DNA from: Apostichopus japonicus
Lineage: Eukaryota; Echinodermata; Holothuroidea; Aspidochirotida; Stichopodidae
NCBI RefSeq assembly: GCF_037975245.1
Contig: NC_092576.1
Span: 45,936,111-46,000,110, forward strand
DNA: 64,000 nucleotides
Reading direction: 5' to 3'
Under the pieces are notes generated by a model. The model was not told the DNA's origin. It saw only the letters and a list, made by a program, of their open reading frames with translations, and did not search any database. The position numbers and the translations under genes were made by a program. This document shows, piece after piece, positions 58,201 to 63,119 of this stretch. Position 1 is the stretch's first letter, and every line of letters starts with the position of its first letter.

Positions 58201-59221
58201 AAATGAGATGAAACCATTGAAGCTAGGCCAAGGAACATCTGTTACAAATATTATTAGTAGATACTGTAGTGGTTATGCCTTAAATAAGTAGCCGAATATA
58301 TTGGCTAGCCACAGTTATTATCCTATGAAGGCTAGCCGCAGTTACAGTACTAGCCTAGTATTAGGGCTAGCCACACTAACTAGCCTATATAGGCTAGCCA
58401 CACTAACTAGCCTATATAGGCTAGCCACACTAACTAGCCTATATAGGCTAGCCACAGTTACTAAACTCGAAGGACTGCACGTCAACAGCCACATCAGGGG
58501 CAATTTGTGCAGTACCACACCAAGCATGGTCTTTAATGTACATCTGCCTGATGTCCTCACATGTGTCCAATTAATGTTTTTGATAAAGAAATGAGGGACA
58601 ATGTTTTTATCTGAATATTTCATTCTCTTGATCTGAGAATGGGCAAAATTTGTTGTCAAAAGAAGTTCATTGTCATGAGAGATTATCGGTACCAAGTTAG
58701 AATCTGTACCATTCGATTATACCCCTAACCCTACCTCCTAACCATAATTCCTAACCCCTAACCCTATTCCCTTTTTTGCCCCTTGTTATCTTGGTGGTAA
58801 ATATGCAGACCTAGGCAATATATCTTTCCGATTCACAGCGGCCTTGACCGGAGAAATACAACAAACAATGGATAGCCTAGACTCATTGAAAACGTATACC
58901 TGGGGACCTTGTGCAGTTGGCACTAGGCGCACTCATTGTACTCAAGGCCTCGCATCTTGTATTCAGTAAGCTAGCGTACATAATTAACATTGTCTTCGGG
59001 AACTTACCTTTCGATATCGGCTTATCTTCAGGAAAACTAGAAAACGAAACCGTTTTCTTCCGAGAGTTTTTCCTGGAATTATCCTTCATGATGCTTGGTT
59101 TCCTAGGGATACCAGATTTCCCTGAGAAGGACGATTCATCTTCAGGTTCATCGGAACATTTGTCTTGATCTTGTAGTGCTGTGTTCTGCATGATCGCAAC
59201 TTCCTGCCCCTCGGAATCCAT
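4161..59221 (-). CDS. PLCL: PLCL/PRIP-family phospholipase C-like gene, 18 coding exons joined, 3' end outside window
   Basis: Hand-joined minus-strand exons give one continuous frame of about 716 residues. Domain order: N-terminal tail (1-72), PH (about 73-190), EF-hand region (about 205-350), X box (about 355-514), acidic X-Y linker (515-550), Y box (about 551-674), start of C2 (676-716). PRIP hallmarks from family knowledge are the KKTVSFSS tail motif, [14 protein letters not shown] in [28 protein letters not shown] and [13 protein letters not shown]. Vertebrate PLCL1/2 are cytosolic inositol-phosphate-binding adaptors for phosphatases and GABA-A receptor trafficking and lack lipase activity. 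Here the residues equivalent to rat PLC-delta1 H311, N312, E341, D343, H356 and E390 are all present, so activity is possible. Introns run from 248 bp to 10.4 kb and are mostly minisatellite. The rest of C2 is left of the window. Alternative: another PLC class, but the N-terminal tail argues against it. Confidence 0.93.
4345..5862. repeat. 109-bp tandem array (about 14 copies)
   Basis: Unit contains ttagatctgcataagccatt; copies at 4351, 4460, 4569 give 109 bp. Near-identical units. Begins 60 bp upstream of the exon 18 acceptor, in the exon 17-18 intron. Confidence 0.97.
6010..7165. repeat. 34-bp tandem array (about 34 copies)
   Basis: Unit is about tatgcatttaaacagggaat followed by gcccacttagtaag. 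Degenerate, with some 38-bp units carrying an extra tctg. Same intron as the 109-bp array. 5863-6009 and 7166-7430 are unique intron. Confidence 0.92.
7431..7538 (-). CDS. PLCL: PLCL exon 17: end of Y box (only copy of three with a donor)
   Basis: 108 bp using the acceptor ending at 7539 (ttctttgtgcag) and donor GAAG|gtaaga. Encodes [20 protein letters not shown] and [15 protein letters not shown], the C-terminal Y box. The same acceptor plus coding sequence is repeated upstream with acceptors whose exons would start at 7673 and 7808, in the same frame. Canonical protein needs the 7538 start. Confidence 0.92.
7446..7850 (-). repeat. Three identical 135-bp copies of the exon 17 acceptor and coding part
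   Basis: Units start at 7446, 7581 and 7716 and look identical. Each holds the polypyrimidine tract, CAG acceptor and 93 coding bases. 135 bp is 45 codons and no stop is present, so the block is open through all copies; the upstream copies lack the donor and would read through intron bases as a hydrophobic stretch ([12 protein letters not shown]). Confidence 0.95.
7895..8275. repeat. 43-bp tandem array (about 9 copies)
   Basis: Unit holds agcctccacaaatacaaacc then atacactatgtgcacacatc. Between exons 16 and 17. Confidence 0.93.
8453..8632 (-). CDS. PLCL: PLCL exon 16: Y box core
   Basis: 180 bp, 59 codons plus split codons. Acceptor ttttatag ends at 8633, donor GATAG|gtaaga. Motifs: [46 protein letters not shown]. 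These are diagnostic of PLC Y boxes. The residue after SRV is Phe where PLC-delta1 and vertebrate PRIP have Tyr (delta1 Y551). The 159-bp array starts 46 bp upstream of its acceptor. Confidence 0.95.
8679..12764. repeat. 159-bp tandem array (25.7 copies)
   Basis: Unit starts tgacatccatctcctaaaca; starts at 8679, 8838 and 8997 give 159 bp, and the last start at 12654 is exactly 25 units on. Units are very similar, with sporadic variants such as cttcttggtta vs cttcttagtta. Fills the exon 15-16 intron. Confidence 0.97.
12884..12983 (-). CDS. PLCL: PLCL exon 15: start of Y box
   Basis: 100 bp. Acceptor tggtacag ends at 12984, donor AATC|gtgaga. Encodes [20 protein letters not shown] and [20 protein letters not shown](L/I)CKSV is the PRIP Y-box entry. 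The joint with exon 16 gives Gln. Confidence 0.93.
12997..13285. repeat. 48-bp tandem array (6 copies) next to exon 15 acceptor
   Basis: Unit is about aacacaaaatagataaaatc followed by attgatatgagtgactaact. On the gene strand each unit has a T-rich run ending ttccag, resembling the real acceptor 13 bp away. Confidence 0.92.
13519..13611 (-). CDS. PLCL: PLCL exon 14: acidic X-Y linker
   Basis: 93 bp, 31 codons, phase 0 at both ends. Acceptor gacctcag ends at 13612, donor ACAAAG|gtaact. Begins [15 protein letters not shown] and continues [16 protein letters not shown]. The VTDEDE block matches the PRIP linker. Such acidic linkers autoinhibit active PLCs by covering the site. Confidence 0.9.
13780..15380. 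repeat. 25-bp array with a 267-bp higher-order repeat
   Basis: Basic unit tctctctgtactacagacta plus gtgtg. From about 14390 to 15170 blocks repeat every 267 bp (about 14444, 14711, 14978). Long open frames here are repeat artefacts. Exon 13-14 intron. Confidence 0.95.
15381..15903. other. Unique intron sequence with a short ttgac-rich stretch
   Basis: No coding similarity or RNA gene recognised. A patch near 15710-15815 has degenerate cttgacttgac repeats. Confidence 0.6.
15904..16420. repeat. 31-bp tandem array (about 16 copies)
   Basis: Unit ggagttctaacactaacatt then ctacttaagaa; starts at 15905 and 15936. Exon 13-14 intron. Confidence 0.94.
16725..17490. repeat. 49-bp tandem array (about 15 copies)
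   Basis: Unit atgactacactctgagtcac then tcatagtaggccaccagtat; starts at 16732, 16781, 16830. Ends about 55 bp from the exon 13 donor. 16421-16724 is unique intron. Confidence 0.94.
17546..17628 (-). CDS. PLCL: PLCL exon 13: end of X box
   Basis: 83 bp. Acceptor tctcaacag ends at 17629, donor ATCAAG|gtgact. The joint with exon 12 gives Asp, then [20 protein letters not shown] and RHKILIK. LPSP-QL-KILIK is the end of the PLC X box; the Lys of ILIK lies near the phosphate-binding lysines of active PLCs. Confidence 0.93.
17785..19612. repeat. 31-bp tandem array (about 58 copies)
   Basis: Unit ccagtgtggcatagacactg then tttatgttata; starts at 17844, 17875, 17906. Shorter 24-bp variants (gtgtggacactatgttata) recur. 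First part of the exon 12-13 intron. Confidence 0.95.
19693..28084 (-). repeat. 113/114-bp array (about 74 copies), each with exon 12 3' end and splice donor
   Basis: Units start at 19693, 19807, 19921 and 20034 (114 or 113 bp, the difference being caacaaaagat vs caacaaagat). On the gene strand every unit I read carries GTAATGGCTAAATACCTGAC and on through AAAAG|gtcagt, i.e. part of exon 12 with its donor. A few linked variants (ttcctc/ttactc, ccacc/ccaac/ccatc) mark subfamilies. The true exon 12 is the last unit's continuation at 28052-28137. Confidence 0.96.
28052..28137 (-). CDS. PLCL: PLCL exon 12: X box with calcium-ligand Glu; 3' end amplified downstream
   Basis: 86 bp. Acceptor ttactag ends at 28138, donor AAAAG|gtcagt. 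Encodes [20 protein letters not shown] and KYLTSILK. Glu of LSLENHC (28113-28115) corresponds to E390. The last 37 coding bases, from AGAGTAATGG to AAAAG, plus the donor and some 75 intron bases, form the unit of the 8.4-kb array that follows in the intron. Confidence 0.94.
28469..28589 (-). CDS. PLCL: PLCL exon 11: X box with second catalytic His
   Basis: 121 bp. Acceptor tttacag ends at 28590, donor TCAGA|gtaagt. Encodes [20 protein letters not shown] and [19 protein letters not shown]. Asp 28585-28587 corresponds to D343. His of IYHGHT (28546-28548) corresponds to H356, the residue lost in vertebrate PLCL1/2. Confidence 0.95.
28625..29030. repeat. 21-bp tandem array (about 19 copies)
   Basis: Unit actggtggatcagcttacaa plus t. 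21 bp is 7 codons, hence the fortuitous plus-strand frame. Exon 10-11 intron, ending 14 bp from the exon 10 donor. Confidence 0.93.
29044..29129 (-). CDS. PLCL: PLCL exon 10: X box
   Basis: 86 bp. Acceptor cttacag ends at 29130, donor GAAC|gtaagc. Encodes [20 protein letters not shown] and [14 protein letters not shown] is the PRIP form of the PLC motif; the final Glu (29045-29047) corresponds to calcium ligand E341. Its upstream intron (248 bp) is the shortest and has no array. Confidence 0.95.
29378..29495 (-). CDS. PLCL: PLCL exon 9: entry to X box with first catalytic His
   Basis: 118 bp. Acceptor tcaacag ends at 29496, donor AACAC|gtaagt. Encodes [15 protein letters not shown], then [18 protein letters not shown]. 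The His of SSHN (codon 29383-29385) corresponds to PLC-delta1 H311 and the following Asn to the calcium ligand N312. Confidence 0.95.
29640..30465. repeat. 36-bp tandem array (about 23 copies)
   Basis: Unit acaggtaccattatgacatc then gttcaacaatggaggt. Open on both strands because 36 is a multiple of 3. Exon 8-9 intron. Confidence 0.94.
30556..30649 (-). CDS. PLCL: PLCL exon 8: EF-hand region
   Basis: 94 bp. Acceptor tttcacag ends at 30650, donor GACG|gttagt. Encodes [31 protein letters not shown]; the KYEPS-EGR-KG-LGIDG pattern is the last EF-hand segment before the X box in PLC family proteins. Confidence 0.92.
30988..31772. repeat. 38-bp tandem array (about 20 copies)
   Basis: Unit ctgcttgaatgtggactatc then agagcagctgtcacttta, with a variant ending gtttcttaactgatt spaced regularly, which indicates higher-order duplication. 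Exon 7-8 intron. Confidence 0.94.
31860..31923 (-). CDS. PLCL: PLCL exon 7: EF-hand region
   Basis: 64 bp. Acceptor tattcag ends at 31924, donor CAAGGC|gtaaga. Encodes [21 protein letters not shown]; the FLEAEQG ending is characteristic of PRIP at the third EF-hand segment. The joint with exon 6 gives Arg. Confidence 0.9.
31924..32300. other. Unique intron sequence
   Basis: Exon 6-7 intron. No feature recognised. Confidence 0.6.
32625..33090. repeat. Dispersed repeat, copy 1
   Basis: Shares long diverged stretches with 39785-40250, such as cattgacttattgtggtgtt, atgcgatcaaactgcgggaa and gttattaacaagttaatgaa. No transposase or reverse transcriptase frame. Probably a non-autonomous mobile element of unknown class. 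The flank 33091-33789 has no recognised feature. Confidence 0.75.
33790..33908 (-). CDS. PLCL: PLCL exon 6: EF-hand region
   Basis: 119 bp. Acceptor gttatag ends at 33909, donor GTTAG|gtgagt. It begins [14 protein letters not shown] and ends [15 protein letters not shown]; the CTRPE(V/I)YFLLV block is typical of PLC EF-hand 2. The joint with exon 5 reads VRQRFKEMTQVKK with no gap, which supports both edges. Confidence 0.9.
34091..34265. repeat. (GCGG)n / (GACG)n tetranucleotide microsatellite
   Basis: About 175 bp: ggac repeats, then a long gcgg core, then gaca/gata. Strongly G-rich on the plus strand, C-rich on the gene strand. Frames here encode only Gly/Arg or Pro/Ala repeats and are not genes. 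Confidence 0.96.
34398..35990. repeat. 16-bp tandem array (about 100 copies)
   Basis: Unit aaactgcagatactgt, with ctgcag in almost every unit. Alternates actgt/acagt forms. On the gene strand it gives ctgcag and ttacag every few bases. Exon 5-6 intron. Confidence 0.96.
36062..36981 (-). repeat. 51-bp array (about 18 copies) carrying the exon 5 3' end and donor
   Basis: Gene-strand unit holds GGTCAGGCAGAGATTCAAG then gtaagc or ataagc and about 26 intron bases including a second ggtgagt. The real exon 5 donor lies at the right end (36981). Most copies have AT instead of GT; GT is kept near 36076, 36277 and 36776. Open plus-strand frames are artefacts (51 bp = 17 codons). Confidence 0.94.
36982..37133 (-). 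CDS. PLCL: PLCL exon 5: first EF-hand
   Basis: 152 bp. Acceptor gtttcag ends at 37134, donor TTCAAG|gtaagc. It encodes [29 protein letters not shown] and VRQRFK, matching the first EF-hand of PLC/PRIP (compare family pattern WLxxxFEAAD...IRLKFKE). The calcium loop is degenerate: the usual Asp positions are Ala/Gly/Ser, so calcium binding here is unlikely. The last 19 coding bases and the donor are copied in the neighbouring 51-bp array. Confidence 0.88.
37255..39375. repeat. 61-bp tandem array (about 35 copies)
   Basis: Unit tgatccacaacatacttaat then acccaaatatcctgggccac then aaggtccccc. A variant with attggccacaatgtaaccac recurs in larger blocks. Exon 4-5 intron. Confidence 0.95.
39586..39833. 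repeat. About 120-bp imperfect tandem duplication
   Basis: 39586-39700 and 39708-39833 share aacagc-ataa-g-aagtatt, ggatatcttataac and cattgacttagtgtggtgt. It abuts the dispersed repeat copy and may be its 5' part. Confidence 0.7.
39785..40250. repeat. Dispersed repeat, copy 2
   Basis: Diverged relative of 32625-33090 in the same orientation, ending near ttataccttatcttacac. Diverged by many substitutions and small indels, so old. Confidence 0.75.
40300..42465. repeat. 38-bp tandem array (about 57 copies) reaching exon 4 edge
   Basis: Unit tattgcacacactgtatcat then tattgtatacaatgtagt. On the gene strand the exon 4 edge ccttacagtgtgtgcaataa runs straight into the unit, which shares acagtgtgtgcaataac. 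Confidence 0.95.
42458..42508 (-). CDS. PLCL: PLCL exon 4: PH to EF-hand linker, 3' edge uncertain
   Basis: Acceptor ttcctttcag ends at 42509. The joint with exon 3 makes Thr, then [13 protein letters not shown], in the place where PLCs have the linker before the first EF-hand. Two donors keep phase with exon 5: TACA|gtgtgt (exon to 42458, used here) or ATGC|gtgatc (exon to 42476). Neither is strong. The 38-bp array begins exactly at this edge, so the original donor may have been rearranged. Confidence 0.6.
42509..42960. other. Unique intron sequence
   Basis: Exon 3-4 intron. No feature recognised. Confidence 0.55.
42965..43132. repeat. 38-bp tandem array (4-5 copies)
   Basis: Unit gctaacacttcaatcaaatt then aaggttagcatgaaatat. 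Confidence 0.9.
43165..43892. repeat. 51-bp tandem array, left part
   Basis: Unit tgtaccaggtg-type: gccatgtacaggtgtttaat then acaagttcacattgtaaaca, about 51 bp. Interrupted at 43893 by a transposon and resumed at 45229. Confidence 0.94.
43893..45228. mobile_element. Non-autonomous hAT-superfamily DNA transposon, 1336 bp
   Basis: Imperfect terminal inverted repeats: tagcgttgtgcgg at the left and its counterpart ccgcacaacccta at the right. The 8-bp direct repeat cacaggac flanks it (43885-43892 and 45229-45236), which is the hAT hallmark. Both ends are rich in ccggta/ccggga short inverted motifs. I see no transposase frame, so it must have been mobilised in trans. It sits inside a 51-bp array, so the array is older. 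Confidence 0.85.
45229..45478. repeat. 51-bp tandem array, right part
   Basis: Continuation of the array at 43165-43892 after the hAT insertion, about 5 units. Confidence 0.92.
45479..46237. other. Unique intron sequence
   Basis: Exon 3-4 intron, no coding or RNA feature recognised. Confidence 0.6.
46238..46750. repeat. 143-bp tandem repeat (3.6 copies)
   Basis: Unit begins gatctcagcatgata; starts at 46238, 46381, 46524 and 46673 (last spacing 149 bp due to extra ta). Units are close to identical. Confidence 0.95.
47045..47432. repeat. 17-bp AT-rich tandem array (about 22 copies)
   Basis: Unit tattaatgtattatgta. A related diverged pair (ccccttgatctgtta ... cctgatgtaagagatactga) lies at about 47451-47530 and 47626-47690. 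Confidence 0.93.
47830..49080. other. Unique intron sequence
   Basis: Holds a short C/T-rich tract at about 48801-48842. No coding or RNA feature recognised. Confidence 0.55.
49085..50218. repeat. About 92-bp tandem array (12 copies)
   Basis: Unit aaggcattgagatgatggga then ggggatgtgagggatgggta, purine-rich on the plus strand. Some units have an extra ctgta. Ends about 118 bp from exon 3. Confidence 0.94.
50336..50545 (-). CDS. PLCL: PLCL exon 3: second half of PH domain
   Basis: 210 bp, 69 codons plus split codons. Acceptor cctttacag ends at 50546, donor CGAA|gtaagt. Motifs are [31 protein letters not shown] and [13 protein letters not shown], the signature of PLC/PRIP PH domains ending in the C-terminal helix. 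The 92-bp array lies just past its donor and the 56-bp array begins about 160 bp before its acceptor. Confidence 0.93.
50705..51882. repeat. 56-bp tandem array (about 21 copies)
   Basis: Unit aagtacatactaaccaccaa then catatgtagcctacatagtg then gaaccaagatatgctc. Exon 2-3 intron. Confidence 0.95.
51883..52650. other. Unique intron sequence
   Basis: Contains a 92-codon plus-strand frame without recognisable similarity or gene context; treated as chance. Confidence 0.55.
52655..53060. repeat. 83-bp tandem array (5 copies)
   Basis: Unit ccttactccctatgatagaa then ttacagacactcagtggctt; spacing 83 bp. Followed at 53070-53150 by three 32-bp units (tgaattgataacaatgacct). Confidence 0.95.
53176..53319 (-). 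CDS. PLCL: PLCL exon 2: first half of PH domain
   Basis: 144 bp. Acceptor gtttcag ends at 53320, donor AGGG|gtgagt follows 53176. The joint with exon 1 makes Asp, giving [16 protein letters not shown], which matches the PRIP stretch entering PH. Basic residues in [11 protein letters not shown] lie where PLC-delta and PRIP PH domains hold inositol phosphates. It continues with [15 protein letters not shown]. Confidence 0.9.
53783..55632. repeat. 55-bp array with an 840-bp duplicated block
   Basis: Unit tgattgggatgtctattcaa then aggagattagaagcataccc. Blocks starting near 54121 and 54961 repeat in order for about 600-670 bp, with a spacing of 840 bp. Exon 1-2 intron. 53320-53782 is unique. Confidence 0.95.
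55956..57570 (+). mobile_element. 5'-truncated non-LTR retrotransposon (LINE)
   Basis: Inserted into the hAT relic with aagaac at both sides (55950-55955 and 57571-57576), a short target duplication. It ends in an (AG)n tail. It lies antisense to the PLCL gene inside the exon 1-2 intron. The endonuclease part is absent. The reverse transcriptase C-terminus resembles RTE-like/CFDP2-related elements; the clade is a guess. Confidence 0.82.
55959..57515 (+). pseudogene. LINE reverse transcriptase, broken by two stops
   Basis: One frame across about 518 codons, with stops at 56508-56510 (tga) and 56742-56744 (taa). Recognisable blocks: the connector [32 protein letters not shown], motif [14 protein letters not shown], motif [17 protein letters not shown], and motif C as FADD rather than the common YADD. 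The C-terminal part ([35 protein letters not shown]) is typical of LINE ORF2 thumb/tail regions. Both stops could come from single C-to-T changes. Not functional as it stands. Confidence 0.88.
57808..58135. repeat. 73-bp tandem repeat (4 copies)
   Basis: Unit cagcaatgatttcaatatga then gattgatgtacagctaacaa; later copies have a 13-bp insertion around taatatactt. Confidence 0.94.
58305..58465. repeat. 27-bp palindromic tandem repeat
   Basis: Unit ctagcctatataggctagcc acactaa; tagcctatataggcta is a perfect palindrome in each of 3 units. Confidence 0.93.
59008..59221 (-). CDS. PLCL: PLCL exon 1: start codon and N-terminal tail with PP1-type motif
   Basis: 71 codons plus one base. The first in-frame ATG is at 59221 in a good context (A at -3, G at +4), so I chose it; a longer N-terminus from an upstream exon is not excluded. 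The tail is acidic then basic (about residues 20-60), contains [12 protein letters not shown] and then [18 protein letters not shown]. This matches the PRIP-specific segment before PH, where KTVSF acts as an RVxF-type docking site for protein phosphatase 1 and the Thr is a known phospho-switch in mammals. The donor is AAAG|gtaagt at 59007, phase 1. Confidence 0.88.
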
Positions 59222-59424
59222 TTTGCACGACAATACTGTTTGTACAGTGCAGAATAGTGTTCGCTTCAATATGTGTGTTACAACGACCACAGTATTGTGG
59301 CATTACACTAGTGCGTACCGGGGAAGGCCTAACACATAGGTTAACACAAAACAAAAACATTCTGCAATGCCGCCACCATTTTTACAGCAGACTGACACTG
59401 GACAGTCACCTCTCCAGGAGGAAG

Positions 59425-59868
59425 GGGAAAGAGGTAGGGCATAGGGGAGAGAAAGTGTCCATATGAGAGGTAGGGCATAGGGGAGAGAAAGTGTCCATAT
59501 GAGAGGTAGGGCATAGGAGAGAGAGAAAGTGTCCATATGAGAGGTAGGGCATAGGGAGAGAAAGTGTCCCTATGAGAGGTAGGGCATAGGAGAGAGGAAG
59601 TGTCCCTATGAGAGGTAGGGCATAGGAGAGAGAAAGTGTCCATATGAGAGGTAGGGCATAGGAGAGAGAAAGTGTCCATATGAGAGGTAGGGCATAGGAG
59701 AGAGAGAGAGTTTCCATATGAGAGGTAGGGCATAGGGGAGAGAAAGTGTCCATATGAGAGGTAGGGCATAGGGGAGAGAAAGTGTCCATATGAGAGGTAG
59801 GGCATAGGGGAGAGAAAGTGTCCATATGAGAGGTAGGGCATAGGGGAGAGAAAGTGTCCCTATGAGAG
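59425..59868. repeat. 36-bp purine-rich tandem array (12 copies) upstream of exon 1
   Basis: Unit gagaggtagggcataggggagagaaagtgtccatat written in two parts: gagaggtagggcatagggga and gagaaagtgtccatat. Lies 200-650 bp upstream of the start codon, in the 5' UTR or proximal flank. Gene strand is C/T-rich. Confidence 0.95.
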
Positions 59869-61090
59869 AAAGAGTGGAGAGAGGGGAATTCCCCAGAAAG
59901 TTAAAGTATCGAAATACTAGAGCAACGGTTTTCTTGAAATGTCATGAAATAGATTGCGTTTTTCGTGAAATAGCTTTCAGGGTGACGATCCATTCGGTAT
60001 AAGTAACACGATCGGTCGGTGTTTATGTGAAACAGTTGCGGCGTCTGCTCACATGTACGCGATTTCGAAAATAGTTATTGCCGAAAATATTGATACCTTA
60101 TAGTAAGAATTGTCGTGGAATAAAGTAACCATGTCTTTTAAACATGTCTTTGAAAGTTTGATACAACAAGTTTAATGGCTTTAAGAACTCGGTCAGGACC
60201 ACCTGCAACTCGCGTATATTAAAGAAGAATACATGTTCAAAGGGTTTCGGGTTCATTCTATCTTAGGTACCATTCCAACCGGTCACACAGTCACATACGT
60301 CAGCAGAAACTCTAGGTGTCTTGGGTGGGGCACGACAAATTTCGTCTTTCGATAACCGGTTAAAAGGGAGTGAAGATTTGCTTACAAAGGAATGTCTAAT
60401 GTCCGGTAATCTGACCTAGTTTCGAATGAGGTGTAACAGAAGTGTTAGACACCACCATCGATCCCAGAAAAATACACACACAGCTTGCTACCGTCATTAA
60501 TTAGACACTAGTGTACAGTCAATACATGCAGCTAAGGTCATTACCCACAACACAGTGTACATAGCAGCGATGGACATCTCAGGTCTAGATAACAGATAAC
60601 AAGGTATTACGTTTCATTGCTGTGTGCATTTTGTAGCGAAAAGAAAACAACTTCACTTGCAAGCAACAGAAAGTTAACCCTGTAGAGGGCGGCACGCGAG
60701 TCTTATAACCGGTTCACAAAAAAGGAAAGTAAATTAACTGTTTCACCGTTAACTGTCAAATTTGTTATTTGTAGACCCAACATTTAACAAGAGAGTACAG
60801 TTTAATTTTAGTTCAGCTTAAGTTTGTTACTACCTTGATTTCCTGCATAACCGATGAACACAATGTTAATGTACTAGTTATGATCATAACACAGTTATTC
60901 TGGTTCTTACAATAAAAACGGTAGATCAGTTTGCATGGGGTCTCGAAAACCTCACCTTTGATCTCAAACCTTAGATGTTGGTTATTGAATATTGAACTTG
61001 TTATTAAAACAAAATCATGTTAAATGTGTGACATTTAACCTTGATATGGTTTGTAATGTTGACTTTTTTGACTGGAATTTGGTGCCGCCA
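59869..61090. other. Unique 5' flank
   Basis: Probable promoter-side sequence of the PLCL gene by position only. I see no convincing TATA box or start signal and no coding region. Confidence 0.45.
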
Positions 61091-61094
61091 CTGC

Positions 61095-62518
61095 CCTGGA
61101 GTGGGCGGAAAGTGGGACAGGAGTACGGATGGTACAGAGAAAGGGCTATCATAAACTATCGCATTACATATAATTGGCAGTGGGCGGAAAGTGGGACAGG
61201 AGTACGGAGGGTACAGAGAAAGGGCTATCATAAACTATCGCATTACATATAATTGGCAGTGGGCGGAAAGTGGGACAGGAGTACGGAGGGTACAGAGAAA
61301 GGGCTATCATAAACTATCGCATTACATATAATTGGGAGTGGGCGGAAAGTGGGACAGGAGTACGGAGGGTACAGAGAAAGGGCTATCATAAACTATCGCA
61401 TTACATATAATTGGCAGTGGGCGGAAAGTGGGACAGGAGTACGGAGGGTACAGAGAAAGGGCTATCATAAACTATCGCATTACATATAATTGGCAGTGGG
61501 CGGAAAGTGGGACAGGAGTACGGAGGGTACAGAGAAAGGGCTATCATAAACTATCGCATTACATATAATTGGCAGTGGGCGGAAAGTGGGACAGGAGTAC
61601 GGAGGGTACAGAGAAAGGGCTATCATAAACTATCGCATTACATATAATTGGGAGTGGGCGGAAAGTGGGACAGGGGTACGGAGGGTACAGAGAAAGGGCT
61701 ATCATAAACTATCGCATTACATATAATTGGCAGTGGGCGGAAAGTGGGACAGGAGTACGGAGGGTACAGAGAAAGGGCTATCATAAACTATCGCATTACA
61801 TATAATTGGGAGTGGGCGGAAAGTGGGACAGGAGTACGGAGGGTACAGAGAAAGGGCTATCATAAACTATCGCATTACATATAATTGGCAGTGGGCGGAA
61901 AGTGGGACAGGAGTACGGAGGGTACAGAGAAAGGGCTATCATAAACTATCGCATTACATATAATTGGCAGTGGGCGGAAAGTGGGACAGGAGTACGGAGG
62001 GTACAGAGAAAGGGCTATCATAAACTATCGCATTACATATAATTGGCAGTGGGCGGAAAGTGGGACAGGAGTACGGAGGGTACAGAGAAAGGGCTATCAT
62101 AAACTATCGCATTACATATAATTGGGAGTGGGCGGAAAGTGGGACAGGAGTACGGAGGGTACAGAGAAAGGGCTATCATAAACTATCGCATTACATATAA
62201 TTGGCAGTGGGCGGAAAGTGGGACAGGAGTACGGAGTGTACAGAGAAAGGGCTATCATAAACTATCGCATTACATATAATTGGCAGTGGGCGGAAAGTGG
62301 GACAGGAGTACGGAGTGTACAGAGAAAGGGCTATCATAAACTATCCATTACATATAATTGGCAGTGGGCGGAAAGTGGGACAGGAGTATGCCTGCTACAG
62401 CGAAAGGGCTATCATAAACTATCGCATTACATATAATTGGGAGTGGGCGGAAAGAGTGACAGGAGTATGCCGTGTACAGAGTAAGGGCTATCATAAACTA
62501 TCGCATTACATATAATTG
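61095..62518. repeat. 79-bp tandem array (18 copies)
   Basis: Unit attggcagtgggcggaaagt then gggacaggagtacggagggt then acagagaaagggctatcata. Highly homogeneous; divergent units are at the right end (62340-62518). Confidence 0.96.
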
Positions 62519-63110
62519 ATATTGAAATATGCATACAAGCTTGAATCAAATCCACAGTCTTCATCAAACTTCTATGATATGTTGCTAAATATGTACAAAT
62601 CTAACTAGGGTCACATATTTAAATTGTAGTTATTTCTGTGTCGTTAACCGAAAGAAAATATTGGGATCTATTTTGTGTTTTTTTTAATCTATTCCTTTAG
62701 TTTCGAAGCATCAAACGAAGATATTTAAATGAAGAATTCTTTATCGTATAAGGGTCAAGAAGGTCATCTATTCCGGTGCGTCAAATATATTCCTAACCAA
62801 AGTTTATGGACCGCTACGTGTTTGTGCGGGGCGACGTGGGTGAATATGAATATGAATATGAAATAAGATTCTGCAGTAGATTTGCCTTACTGGCATGCTC
62901 CTACACCAAAATGTGACCAAATATCTTGGCGATTTACTTTTATTTGAAACTACTTGAGTATGTTATCCACGTAATTCCACTGTAGGCGTTTGTCACCTGT
63001 ATCGAACAATACTAGATCTGTTTTCGGTGACATCTAGTGATCAAACATGATGCTAACCAACTCGAAAATCATTTGTGATTCCTAAAGCCGGATCTCGAAA
63101 GAGAGCATAA
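62519..63110. other. Unique flank
   Basis: No feature recognised. Confidence 0.5.
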
Positions 63111-63119
63111 GCTAACATG

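Noticed and set aside
58718-58772. Interstitial telomere repeat
   Set aside because: Only a few degenerate cctaacc motifs; too short and irregular.
58883-59290. Longer N-terminus upstream of the ATG at 59221 in the same frame
   Set aside because: No in-frame ATG upstream in that stretch (it opens with GTG), and the 59221 ATG has a good context.
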